The notes beneath the pieces are model-generated. The model did no database searches. It was not told where the DNA came from and saw only the letters and a list, made by a program, of their open reading frames with translations. A stretch of DNA of 64,000 nt from Diphasiastrum complanatum (Eukaryota; Streptophyta; Lycopodiopsida; Lycopodiales; Lycopodiaceae). Both the position numbers and the translations under genes were made by a program. The stretch covers positions 24,165,641 to 24,229,640 of the forward strand of contig CM055095.1 of the NCBI GenBank assembly GCA_029204225.1. The letters run 5' to 3'. Of this stretch, positions 31,871-43,400 are shown piece after piece (the stretch's first letter is position 1; every line of letters begins with the position of its first letter).

Positions 31871-32624
31871 TATCTTGTTGTTTCGACCTCTATTTGGTCT
31901 TCCAGTTGCTCTTTCTAGTCCCCTCTGCTTGTTGGTCATGATCTTGCCTCTAATTCGACTCCTTCTTAGGCATGAATTGTTTCTTGGATTTTTCTCTGTT
32001 GCCATAGAGGGCCTGGTCAGAACCATCCTTGTGATCAAGGTGTTCTCTAGCCTCGGCTTCCTCTCGAATATTGACAATCGCCTTTTTGAGGTTCATGATA
32101 GGATCTTTCGCGAGCAGGGTTCGTGTTGTCTGGAAAGATTTGGGTAAGGCTCACAATAGGTACGTGAGCTGGTTCTCAACTAATACTTCATTCTCTACTC
32201 CAGAGTTGTGTAGAGATAGAAACAGATCCTTCATCTTTCTCACAAAGGAGGTGAGGTCTTTTCCATCCCATTGTAGATTTGTTAGCTGATCTTCCAGCAT
32301 CATGATCTGACCTCTTGATTTTGTCTGAAATCTTGTGAGCAGTGCATCCCACATCTCCTTAGCTTTGGAGAGTGTAGCCAGGTCAAGTGTAAGGCTATCT
32401 TCGATGGAAGATGATAGCAAGGTTACTGCCTTGTCGTTTTTCTCCCTCCATTCACGTAGCTTCTTGCCTGTTGTCGTAGGCATTTCTTCTGTGCCATCCA
32501 CCCAGGAGAAGAGTCCTTCGCCCTTGAGTATTAAAGATGTCTTAACTTTTAAGACTAGAAAGTTAGATCCTGAAGAATCAAGTATAGTGCAGATCTTGCT
32601 CTGCATGCTGCTGATCGAAGCCAT
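31871..32624 (-). pseudogene. Copia A gag
   Basis: ATG at 32624: MASISSMQSKICTILDSSGS, then FLVLKVKTSLILKGEGLFSW, KAKEMWDALLTRFQTKSRGQ and LTNLQWDGKDLTSFVRKMKD. This is a UBN2-type gag. A stop at about 32151 splits it from the C-terminal part (RALPKSFQTTRTLLAKDP-like). A second copy of this gag family is at 63173-63690. Confidence 0.88.
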
Positions 32625-32727
32625 TGCTTCTTGAAGTCTGTTTACTTGTTGATGGTTGATTTTCTGAATGCTTACTCTCTTGGATCTGCTAGCTTCTTGG
32701 CTATGTTAGAATATGACAAGAGCACCT

Positions 32728-32739
32728 GCTCTAATACCA
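32728..32739 (-). promoter_or_regulatory. Copia A primer-binding site
   Basis: Minus strand TGGTATTAGAGC, one base off the initiator-Met tRNA complement (C to T), one base after the LTR end (..CATCA at 32741). The change is a transition, as are most differences between the two LTRs. Confidence 0.85.
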
Positions 32740-32740
32740 C

Positions 32741-33774
32741 TGATGAGAAGAGGATCATGATATGCTCTGATACCACTGATGAGAAAAAGAGAAAAAGTGA
32801 TTGACTGATGAGAAATTCGTCGGATTCGCGAAACTTTTGCGAAGGTGAATCAGTCACGACTCTCTTCAGCTCGGATGGAGTTCAGATGCGACCGCTGGAC
32901 ACTGCCAGCTGAATCGCTCCTACAATCCTCCAGAGTGTAGTCAGTCACTACTGATCTACGTTCATAAAATTAATGCAGCGTTTGACAAAGTTTCAACCAA
33001 AGTGCAGAATTCAAAACGAACAAGAAAACTCAAACATATGAAATATCAGCATAAGCATTCAACATCCAAGATCAGACAAACAAAAAAATAATCTATATTA
33101 ATTTTCTCTGAATTTCTTCAAGCACTGCATACAAATCTACGCAGTGCATTGGTGTGAAAGAAACACGGTTCTCTCACGAGTAGTAGCCTCGCTTCACTAG
33201 TAGACAGTTGGATCTTCTGATCCTAGACAGAATTGTCTTCGCGCGCAGGCAGACATGTATTTTGTATATCATCTTGATTGCTTACTAGCATCAGACTTCT
33301 TCACTCTGTTACACTTTATGTATTTTGTTTGATCTATATGTCAAGTATGATCCAGTAAGTACGGTCTCTCTATGTAAATCTAAGATTAGAGTGATTAAGC
33401 ATCTACAACTAATCAGAGAATTACAAGAGTGGTAGATTAGCCATGACCTAGGGAGTATCTGCTGATGTCATGCCATCAGATCAGATTACTGTACTTCTGG
33501 GTACTTGCATGATCTTTGGTGGTACTCCTTGGAGGCGTGAGCGCTGAACGGGTTTCGTTTACCTCGTCTGTCTTCTTTCGTACTGGACCGCGAAGGAATC
33601 TCGTTCGTGGATCTTTCGTGTTTGCGAACCGTTCGTCTTCGTCTCCGTTGACTTTCGCGTTCGTGAAACTCTTCGTGTTTCGTGTCTCTAGATGTTCGAG
33701 TTCGCAAACATCTTTGTCAGGCAAAGGGCTGAAAGCTGGCAAGGCTTTGTAATCAAAAACATTTTGTCTCTTCA
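32741..33774 (-). repeat. Copia A 5' LTR
   Basis: 1,034 bp, TG...CA, matches the 3' LTR along its length. The last 95 bp inside contain the same reading as the RNase H tail in the 3' LTR, as expected for a duplicated LTR. Confidence 0.92.
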
Positions 33775-33779
33775 AGCAC

Positions 33780-34230
33780 CTTTAGCCTTAAGCATAGATT
33801 CAGAAAAGGAACCAACTCCTATCTCTTGTGCAAGCTTAAAAGAGATGAAATTATGAGAGGAGCCTGCATCAAAGAGAATTAGACAGAGTTTGTTATGGAC
33901 TTGTCCCCATGTCTTGAGGAGATCATGGTTTTGAGTGTCTTCAATGCTTTGTACGGCCACTTGCTTCCCTTTGTCTGCACTTGAAGCTTTGGCATCTTTG
34001 AGTGGACATTTGAAAAAAAGATGTCCCTTTTTTCCACACTTGAAACATCTTCCTTCCTTGCGATAGGCCTGCACTTGTTCTTTGGAAAGGCGTTGAGTCT
34101 TCTCTTTTGGAGTTTGAGTTGTGGGAGGTTCCTTCCTTTTGTTCCCGCTTCCATTTCAATGATTATCCTGCAACTCAATTCTGGTAGCATAATATATGAC
34201 TTGTTCCAAAGTATCAGCTTGTACTAAATC
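33780..34230 (-). pseudogene. Gypsy 2 zinc knuckle and protease N-half
   Basis: CFKCGKKGHLFFKC is a CCHC knuckle (CX2CX4HX4C). About 50 residues later LCLILFDAGSSHNFISFKLA gives the retropepsin active site with D-A-G-S (the family usually has D-S/T-G). The reading stops at the copia A insertion (AGCAC duplication) and continues at 27387. Confidence 0.88.
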
Positions 34231-34249
34231 TAAGCCATATTGTATACTT

Positions 34250-34812
34250 CTATGCAAACCCGAATAGAACTTCCTTTTCTATTCTTTCTTGGAAATGGAA
34301 TGTAAAGTCTGAACTTTTAAAATGCAACTCCCAAAATCTCTTAACATACTCAACTACTTCCTCATTTTGCTTTTGCCTAAAGATGTCCCAAGCAGCTAAA
34401 GTATCTTTCTTATATTCTTTTGGCAGAAAGTGGGCTTTAATTTGTTTTTTAAAGCTATGCCAAGTAGATGCAGCTTCGTGATTAGATTTCATAGCTGCCC
34501 ACCATAGTGATGCATACTTATCTAGATGTAACGTTGCAAATCGAATCTTCGAATGATTTGAGTATCTAATTTTCTCAAAAAAAGTATCAAGATTTCGAAT
34601 CCAGACAAGCAAACTCTCTTCATTGCTATTGTCTCCATCGAACTTAGAAAACTTATAAATTTTATTATCAATCTTAGCAAACCTCCTTTTCCTAGATCGA
34701 GTAGAGTAAGTTGACTTGGAGGAAACATGAGGTGATGACGACATAGATGAGGAAGAGCTTGAAGAGCCTCATGAGGAAGTATCCATCTTTGATTGGAGTT
34801 TTTGGAATTCAC
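34250..34812 (-). pseudogene. Gypsy 2 gag
   Basis: The 164-codon frame starting at 34744 has YKFSKFDGDNSNEESLLVWI, KIRFATLHLDKYASLWWAAM and TWHSFKKQIKAHFLPKEYKK, the retrotransposon gag (PF03732-type) core with its W..F...F. A stop at 34250 separates the C-terminal part near YGLDLVQADTLEQVIYYA. An upstream frame to 34812 may hold the natural start. Confidence 0.85.
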
Positions 34813-35140
34813 CTGAAATACACAAACTCAAGGCAAAAAGTACGAATAGACGTGTGATTCAGAGAAATGCCATTCTCCAAAAAGGAAGAAAGAAGCTCGC
34901 ATTAACAAAGTATTGTCTCTAAAATAGAAAGCAAGTTGGAGATCCAATTCTCAAGGATCCCCCAAATGGAGTTTATTAGCTCTCATATTAAAGAGATCTT
35001 GTAAGAAAAAGGAAATTTGAGTGGAAGGGAAATCTATTCGAAAGTAAACATACAAAGTCCTGTGTATTGGCATTTGTTTCAAAAATGAATACACAAGGCC
35101 CTCACATCAACTTCACAAAGAAAGAAAAATAATAGACCTT

Positions 35141-35153
35141 GGCTCTGATACCA
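35141..35153 (-). promoter_or_regulatory. Gypsy 2 primer-binding site
   Basis: Minus strand TGGTATCAGAGCC is an exact 13-base match to the initiator-Met tRNA complement, four bases after the 5' LTR end (..TTCACA). Confidence 0.92.
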
Positions 35154-35157
35154 AAAC

Positions 35158-36964
35158 TGTGAACTTGAAGTGAGGGTCAACTAATTCTAAAGTCCTGACT
35201 TTAGAAATTGTGACTTAAAAAGAACAAATCAAAAACACTGTTGAACATAACTTGGAAAAGAACTCAAATTTGGTGACGAAATTTAACATTCAATCAAAAA
35301 AATCATTCATTCAAGAGACTTGCTGAGGGGTCAAGATGGGGACCACCCCCCCCCCCCCCCCCGAAGAATTTTCTTTCAATTATGCAAGATCAATTGGCCC
35401 AAGGCCAATTACATATACAGTGGTTTTGAGAAGATGGATTCTTAGATCTTTACATCAACTAGAAGATTACAAATTCTGGATCTTATAAGATCTTATACTG
35501 AAAAGAGGTTTCTAATGACATGCAAAGACTTACTGATCAAGAAATGAGCATGCATAGGCATTTGACATTAGGAGGCATGACATGCATGAATCCAATCTGA
35601 CATGCAAGCTTCGATTCCAACATGCAAGGTCATTAGGCTAGGGATGGTATGACATGCAAGCTCTAGTTTTGACATGCAAGCTTCAAATCATACATGCAAG
35701 TTCCCAAATCAGACATGCAAGCTCTCAAATCAGACATGCAAATTCCAATCAGACATGCAACTCCAAGATCAAACATGCATGACCATTAAGTTATGGATGA
35801 TGTGACATGCAAAACCATCAAGTCATGGGTGGGGTGACATGCAAAGCCATCAAATTATGGATGTGGTGACATGCATGACCATCAGTCTTATGGATGGTGT
35901 GAAAGTTTTAGAGAAAAGAGATGGAGAGAGAGATGAAAGAGGTAGGAGAAAGTGAGTGTGTGTGTAAGTGGTTCCAAAAATGATTCCCGTCCAAGCTTGA
36001 TAGATCTTCCTCAAGCCATAGCTCCAAGCTTTCTTCCAAGCACCTACACACACAAAAGCAAAAGCAAGAGGCAAAGCAAAAATGAATGAGAGAAGAATAA
36101 TGAGGGAGAGGGGCAAGTTAGTCCTTTTATAGGGATTGTGTAGCCTTTAGGAAGTGGCTGAGGTGTCCAAAATGAGTGTGAGAAGTGTAAGGGAGACTCT
36201 AGGATAAGTAAAGTACGAGGGTGAGGTGTATAGGTATGAGAGAGTGTTTATCAATTAGTTAAGGCAAAAGGGGTGGAGTAGGAGGGCGCATTTTCCTAGG
36301 TGTCCTATGGCCTACAAGCCATGTGGAAAAGTAGGTAAGTTACATATTGATAAGGATAGAAGGTAGGTAGCTTAACATTTAATGTTAGCCACTTTCAAGT
36401 TGAATATTTCTTTGTTTACAACATTGGGATTCACCCAAGTGTTTTTCATGTCATGGGAAAGGCTTTGTATATGTCCATCTTACCTTGCATAATTTTCATC
36501 AATTCCTAGGCCCTTTTTTCTAGGGGTTGCCCATCCCCAATCATAGTGGGGTGTGACACAAAGGGTGATCAGTCCTTTGGTTTCTTCTCCCAATCTTTAT
36601 AGACTCGAGTGAGCCTTCTTTATAGACTCGACTGAGCCTTCTCCAGGTACCGTCTTTAAGATTTAGGAAGCTTCTTTAGATTCATTCTTCAGGTACTCTT
36701 CTTAGTACCTGCACATACCCTTAAGAAAAGGTTAGGGGTCATACCATCAAATGGTTTATCATTAGATTCTATTTCTAGAACCTGCATATCAATCTGTTAG
36801 CATTGCTCTACAGTTTCATTTCTTGTCTTCAGGTAATGATACTTGCACTCATAATTCATCAGTTAGAGTAATAAGCTCTAATATTCAAAATATGTTTTAT
36901 ACAAAAAGAATGGAAGACTAAAAAATCTTTATTTTTTGGTCAATTTGGTCTATACAATTTTACA
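35158..36964 (-). repeat. Gypsy 2 5' LTR (1,807 bp)
   Basis: Minus-strand TGTAAAATTG...TTCACA, next to the primer-binding site on the left and CACTG on the right. It shows the correct, uninverted LTR order, so it serves as the reference for the 3' side. It contains a run of about 18 C (near 35344-35361), the CATGCA array (35515-35880), and a 24 bp tandem word (GACTCGAGTGAGCCTTCTTT) at 36602-36648. Confidence 0.9.
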
Positions 36965-37790
36965 CACTGATATGATTTGTATTCTACTTTGTGTCCTAAA
37001 TCTATAATTTTGCTTATAGAGAGTAGATTTGTAGAAAGATTTGGTACATGCATGACACTTGAAAGTAGCTTGGTTTGATCATTTGCAAAGCCTAATCTTA
37101 TTGTACTTTCACCTTTGATAGCTTGTGTGCCATTGTCGTCCAGGTGAACATGCTTCTTGGTACTGTAAGGCGTATAGGACTCAAAACAACTGATGTCGCT
37201 GGTCATATGTTGTGTGGCTCCAAATCAAGAGCTATAGTTTGATGCTCTTTGACTGCTAATCATGAATGCATCATGATCCGCTTCTTGATTAGGATGATGT
37301 GCTTTTGTAGCTGCATTTGCCATCTAATTCGATTTCCTTTTGCTGTTGTTTTTGGCTTGTAGGATGCGACAATCTTGAACCTTGTACTTGGTTCATCTAC
37401 AGTATCTGCAGAACAGTTTCTTCTTTGTCAGCGAATTTGACTGCTCTTGATGTTGTGTTGATTTCTGACTTTGTTTTGGTTGCTTCAGGGCTTTCCTCTT
37501 TTGCTTAGTTGAGCTTCTATTGGTGTATAAGGCATGAGAGTCACCATTTGAGGAACTAGAGGACTTGTTCCTTCTGGTGTCTTCTTGTAGTAGCATTCTG
37601 ATGAATCTTGATAGAGTCAGTTCTGGGTGTGTGGTGATCATCATCACCCATATATCATATGATATTGGTAAGCTTGAAAGCAATGTCATTACTGTGTCTT
37701 GATCGTCTATGAGAGATCCAACAATGACCAATTGTTGTACCAGGTTCTTGAACTGATTAATGTGATTCAACTATAGCTTATATTCAGAAC
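36965..37790 (-). pseudogene. Copia C gag and protease region
   Basis: 37770-37393: INQFKNLVQQLVIVGSLIDD, VMTLLSSLPISYDIWVMMIT and a lysine/serine-rich stretch leading to KKLFCRYCR, the start of the zinc knuckle. 37206-36965: HVHLDDNGTQAIKGE, VMHVPNLSTNLLSISKIIDL and GHKVEYKSYQC, the protease C-terminal region up to the gypsy insertion. Reading resumes at 22706 with VVDRTCKIL. The stretch between the two parts is frameshifted. Confidence 0.85.
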
Positions 37791-37794
37791 ATAT

Positions 37795-37953
37795 GTCCTA
37801 CTGAAGGTCTCTCAGACAAAACATCATATGAAGTTTGGACAAGTTCCAAACCTTCTTTATCAAACTTACAAGTTTTTGGATGTATCACTTATGCGCAAAT
37901 TTCACATGATCTTAGGAAGAAGCTCGACTTCTAGAGCATCAAGTTTATTTTCA
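37795..37953 (+). pseudogene. Copia integrase end fragment, plus strand
   Basis: Plus-strand reading LSDKTSYEVWTSSKPSLSNL then VFGCITYAQISHDLRKKLDF, the C-terminal integrase motif of copia family C, followed by a stop. It abuts the minus-strand gag piece of copia C head to head at about 37790. Confidence 0.75.
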
Positions 37954-38650
37954 TCAGTTGGAATTCTAATCTTCTCCTACTCATCCCTTCACCCTCCTTC
38001 TACTCTCAAGGATTTTATCTCTCAGAATCAGTCTGCAGAAATACATACAAAGTAAGAAATAGTCAAAATCGCATAGCTATTGCCAGCCTACGGTCCCTGA
38101 CCGAAGGGAACCGTTAAATCAATGTTTACGGAGAAGCACGACTCAAACCGCAAACCACAAGGGAGTCGTTAAAACCCATAGGTTATCATCTATGAGCACT
38201 TGCTGAATCCTGTCGACCACCGCAAGTGACCTTCTTACGATCTCCTACGAATCACCAGAGTCAACTCGCCTCAACCGTTTTTAAACGCAAGTAACCTACT
38301 TATGGTTGTCAACGAAGTCGACCAGCAACGAAGACTTACGAGTTCCTACAAAGTCAACTAACAACGGTTGACCCATCTCATCATTTAGTTCCGTAAGTTA
38401 TCACTTACGCTTATCAACGAAGGAAGCAAACAATCAATAGCTGATCGAACGACCAGCGGTTGTTCAAACGATTGCGGACAGACTACAGCCATCACGGCCT
38501 ACATCCTTGCACTACAATGCATACTGAGGATACGTTACCATGTACTTCTCCTCCTTCACGACGCTCCAATAACGGATCTACGAATCTTGTTTAAATGGCT
38601 GTTAATCATCTTATAAACTGTAATTACAATAAATCAAAAGACTTTGACAA

Positions 38651-38660
38651 CTATAAATAG
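38651..38660 (+). promoter_or_regulatory. LTR TATA box
   Basis: CTATAAATAG in the plus-strand LTR, about 115 bp before the microsatellite and about 940 bp before the primer-binding site. Promoter role inferred from motif and position. Confidence 0.55.
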
Positions 38661-38771
38661 GTATCTGAATGAAGAAAATGAGTGATAAATATTGTTGAGT
38701 TGAACAATCTGTATGCAGAGAGTGATCAAACGACCAAAAGGTCTTAAGTAACTAGCTCCTTAGACTTAGTG

Positions 38772-39223
<452 letters not shown>

Positions 39224-39593
39224 TTCGCTACTGTTCAATCCTTACGTTCTTGATTGAATGCAATTGTTTCTCTCACTCTCTTGCACACAAACACGGTTAT
39301 CAGAGACAGAGGATTGCATGGCTATCCAAGACACCTAATGCTTTGCAATACTACTGTTACGGCAGTCTCAAACTCCTACTCTTAACCCAAAAGGGATAAC
39401 AAGCTTTTGATTTTGTTTCCTAGTCAATCCACATTCCTGAAATCGCAGTTACTACTGTGTTCATTGTTTTTCTTACTGTTGGTAGAGACATCGCTTTTAT
39501 TGTAATTGTCTCTCGTGTTCTGCTTCCGTCATGTCCGCTGCAATCGTAATCAATCGTAGACCAAGCAGACCATCGTTCATACACCAACAGAAG

Positions 39594-39605
39594 TGGTATC
39601 AGAGC
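39594..39605 (+). promoter_or_regulatory. tRNA-iMet primer-binding site
   Basis: TGGTATCAGAGC, an exact 12-base match, four bases after a CAACA LTR end candidate. Confidence 0.9.
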
Positions 39606-39689
39606 ATTGGTTCAGTGGATTACTAGAGTCTAGGATCTTTTTCCAAAAGCTATTCTAAATTGTTTGTGTATAATTTTGATCACTATAAA

Positions 39690-39830
39690 AGGCACCTCAG
39701 AGATCCGCTTGATTAATAAATTCAACGGAGATGACTTCCACATAGTTCAAAATGAGGATGATCCTGATTGAAAAGGAGTTATGGGGATACGTTAACGGTT
39801 CTATAGCCAGACCGGCAGAACCCACATAGT
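39690..39830 (+). pseudogene. Copia gag start, truncated
   Basis: TSEIRLINKFNGDDFH, then after a frame change KMRMILIEKELWGYVNGSIA, the N-terminal motif of copia gag. It breaks off at about 39830, where RPL13 intron sequence begins. Confidence 0.7.
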
Positions 39831-39946
39831 TGCATTGTGTTTGTTTGACATTAACTGTGGGATCAGTGTCTGTTTCTCTTTTTTCTTGAGAGTCGAGTCA
39901 AAAACTTGAAAACAGATTATCTTTCTCATCAGTTTCTTCTTGACAG

Positions 39947-40480
39947 GAAGCTGGGATCTCCAGGAAACTGGCTCCTATTATAGGCATTTCTGTGGATCAT
40001 CGCAGAAAGAATCATTGCCTGGAGAGTCTTCAAGCAAATGTATAGAGGTTGAACACCTACAAGGCTAAGCTTATCCTCTTCCCAAGGCGATCCCGCAAGG
40101 CTAAGGTAGACCATAGGTTTAGATTTCAAGGCTCATAGTAAAGTTCATATATGCAGTAGTGAGGATTTGATTCGCTTGATCTTTTTCACTTCCAGATGTT
40201 AGTTACGGAAGGCAATTTCATGTGCTAAAGCCTTTTTTTTGCTCAAAAATATCTTTCCAAGCTGGTGATTTTTCTCCAGAGGAATTGGAATCGCCACCCA
40301 TATTCAAGGATCTTTACTGCTCATTGCTACTAAGAAGCCTGCAGTTGAGCTTCTTTCAGTGAAGAGCTAAGATCTGTGAAGGGATATGGCAAGCTTCGAT
40401 TAGAGAGGATGAATGCACGGTTGGTTGGAGTATGCAAAAAGAAGGCTGCTAAGGGTGAAAAAGAGGGAATAAGAAGTAAC
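39947..40480 (+). pseudogene. RPL13: 60S ribosomal protein L13 pseudogene, C-terminal exons
   Basis: Exon 1 (39947-40105) reads [32 protein letters not shown] and, after an in-frame TAG, RLNTYKAKLILFPRRSRKAK, matching the middle of plant cytosolic L13. An intron (about 40106-40261, GT-AG) follows at the KAK/AGD position. Exon 2 gives AGDFSPEELE, KKPAVELLSV and, after frameshifts, GYGKLRLERMNARLVGV then KKKAAKGEKEG, the L13 C-terminus. A retained intron and an acceptor before 39947 show this derives from the gene, not from a cDNA. The stop and frameshifts make it dead. Confidence 0.85.
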
Positions 40481-43400
40481 CTGTGCTGGCTAGTATTCTA
40501 GTCGAGTGCAATTGAAGTCTTCCAGTTCAAAGTGTACCTCAGAAGTAACAAATTTAGTAGAAGCTTGAAAAAGCTTTTGCAATTCAAAAGCATATCACTT
40601 TTACTTATAGACCAGCTCTGCCATTGATTAGTTGATAACATTTATGTATCTGGATGTTCGTGAATCGAGTGATTGCTGCATAGCCCCATATTGTTGGTGC
40701 TCAGCAGTGGATGCTTGATTCAATTTTGTTAAGACATCTTTTCACTAAAATTATTGCACTTGACCTTTGTACATGAAAAGCAACCAACTTGATTTTTCAA
40801 CGAGGTTGTTGGTGTTCAAACTCCTTTGAGAAAATTTCTGCTATTTTTCAGTTGACATTTATCATGGCTTCATGTTTAAAAATGTGATAAGACATAGCTC
40901 TGTTAACTAAGGCTAGCTGGATGGACCCTGATTTGGAGTAGGGTCGGCTGTAGATTAGCATGTGTTGGCCCTTACTTGTAGTAGGGTCGATCTAGATCAA
41001 CATTTCATGGAGTTGATGGTTAGAGAGTGTAGTTGGACACTCCAAAATTGCATGTCCCTTATCTCTACAATATTATTCTGGATCCAACAATGATGGGGAG
41101 GCATGTTAGCAAAGTTCTTACTTTGTGATTTAATGTGTAAATTGAAGGTATTGTTGTGCTATAAGTTCCACTGGATTTAGATGAGTAAATGTTTTTCAAT
41201 ATAAACCTTTTAAAGTCTTACAATGATCTGAAACAAGCATTAGAGCAAAAATTACTGTTTTTGTAGGAAATGAGAAAAAACATGTATTGCTTTAGGAAAC
41301 AATAATTCAACCTCCCTACTTTATAAACTCTGAGAACTGTACGCTTTATTTTTAATAGGATGGATCCAATCACACTTCCGTGTTACAAGTTGAAAGTAGG
41401 ATGGTTTTAATTGTACTTTTTTGTTACAAGTCTTTTATGTTAGAAACCTGACTTGCTCATACAAATTACCCAAAACAAGATTCCTATTGTCGTTACACAA
41501 TAGTTGTTAAGACGATACTGATACACATGAAAGAGATGCACAAACAACAATTATGTGTACTCCAACTATGTCCCATTGGAAATGGAATAGGATGCACTGC
41601 ATACTTTATATAAGGTAAAAGCAACCAACACCTATCTATAGTGCTTCAAATCAAGCATTACTCTAACTTGACTTTACTAATTATAGGCCCCTAGAATTAG
41701 CACAGGCATAGCCCAATAACTCTATTTAATCCAAGATGACTACATTAGGAGTAACAATGTGATCATTAACACTCCTTAATGTTTACATTGTTAAGAACAA
41801 GAACTATGCATAGCACAAGTATGCATGTGGCATTTTCATGACACCCATGTAATAAAGATTCTCAACTCTAATATAGAATCCACGATCGACTATGATCTCA
41901 ATGTCTTCATTACTTGATGTGGACCTCCTTCGTATGTTGATCCTAGTCATATGAACCTACTTCATATGACTTCCCAATGTCTTGCTTTTTGTATTCAAGT
42001 CCCTTAGTGCATATGTGTGACCTCCATGAGTGCAACATATCACTCCATTCCTCGACTTCCTTTGGATCAAATAACTTGACTCCCCCCAAATCAAATAACG
42101 TGGACATAAATAGACTTTGCCATAACCTTGAGAACTTTGTTTGAAGATTGACTCGCTTGGTCTCTTTGAACATCTTCCAAGCTACCATAAATATGTAAGC
42201 ATCTCACCAACACCCATAAATAAAATCTGATCCTCTTTGATTACCATAGCATCATCATAATAACAATTGTAAGTAGGAAATGTTTCCTTTGCATTAACAC
42301 CCACTTTAAAAACCCCATTCATGGGTCCCACACGTGTGAGTCGTGTGAATCTACTCTAGAATAGGTTAGATCATGTTCATAGGGTTGGTCAAGTTTGTTT
42401 GGTGATGATTCTTACATTACAGGACCAAATCCCTAAAATCGTAGAGTTGGTTGATCAATCTAGCCACCAACATGGCAAAACTCAAGGATTAGGCTAGAAT
42501 GGCAAATTAGGACAAAAATGTTCAATCATCTTCCTTATTACATGCTGGATTTTCACCTAAGTTGAGGTGGGGAAGAGCTTTTGTACATACAATCATCTCT
42601 CCATAGTAATGCCTTAGATTGTTTGATTTTTAGTCTACAATTTGTACTAAAGGTCGTACCACACGTGTGGGGGTCAGATCTTCAAGTAGATCAATGATTT
42701 ATGATTGCTCTTGATTGATGTGTGTAGAATTGCTAATCTAGATCTTGTTTTTGACATCTAGTTTGCATTCAATTGATAATCAATCAGTCAATCCCTCTTG
42801 GGAGTCATTAATAGGCTCAAGTAGGGTCCAGAATATTGTACTTCAACAGTTGTAGACAATATCTGTCATGATATGGGTTGCTTTCCATAACTGCTCGTAT
42901 TTGAAATTTCAAGTCCATGGATATAGTGCTTCCTCACATTAACATATTTAGCTACTTCAATGAACTACATACTATATACTTCCATTGTGGATGTCTACTG
43001 GATATAATACCATCTTCGAAACATTTCTTGTGAAAATACTTCGATGGTCTTTTGTCGGAAAGCTGACCAACAATTTGAACATGCCATTACTTCATATTTC
43101 ATCGAGTCTTGCCGCCAGATAAAAGTAGGAACACAAATTAGGTACTTTTCCACCATCATCAATACATCTTAATCAATATGTGTATGTATATAAAACAATA
43201 TTTTTTCAACAATTGTTCAATCATAAGAGGAGTTGATTGTCCATCAAACCATATCAACAGAGAATTAGAGATTACATCGATTTCCAAACAATTATTGATA
43301 CGGCTATTATGATCAATACATTGCATAGAAGGCAATGATTATTCATGTTGCCAAATAGAATTCATTACTACAAAAAGGGCTTGTTGCCTTGTGAGTTGCA

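Larger units (their letters stand above)
27393..33774 (-). mobile_element. Copia element A, 6,382 bp, complete with LTRs
   Basis: A full-length but inactivated copia element inserted in the gypsy 2 protease. Both LTRs are 1,034 bp by coordinate (27393-28426 and 32741-33774). The flanking target duplication AGCAC is identical on both sides (27388-27392, 33775-33779). Minus-strand order: 5' LTR, primer-binding site, gag, zinc knuckle, protease, integrase, RT, RNase H, polypurine tract, 3' LTR. Hand comparison of the LTRs gave roughly 80 differences (about 7-8%), mostly transitions. Confidence 0.93.
22707..36964 (-). mobile_element. Gypsy element 2 with nested copia insertion
   Basis: A nearly complete Ty3/gypsy element in minus orientation: 5' LTR (36964-35158), primer-binding site, gag, zinc knuckle, protease, RT, RNase H, integrase, chromodomain-like tail, 3' LTR. 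The flanks are CATTG (22702-22706) and CACTG (36965-36969), a 5 bp target duplication with one mismatch. Without the copia insertion (27393-33774 plus its TSD) the element is about 7.9 kb. The 3' LTR boundary is rearranged by an inversion. Domain order and the integrase tail place it among plant chromoviruses; the exact clade needs a tree. Confidence 0.88.
17573..37790 (-). mobile_element. Copia element C, split by three insertions
   Basis: Pieces of one minus-strand copia element can be ordered from right to left: gag and protease (37790-36965), pre-integrase and integrase (22706-21495), RT (18760-17573). Each break coincides with an inserted element: a gypsy element at 22707-36964, an unassigned stretch at about 18780-21490, and a MITE at 18233-18528. 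Coding similarity resumes on the far side of each insertion at the expected residue. The element is truncated at 17573, after the RT thumb. That all pieces come from one insertion is inferred from order, strand and continuity. Confidence 0.75.
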
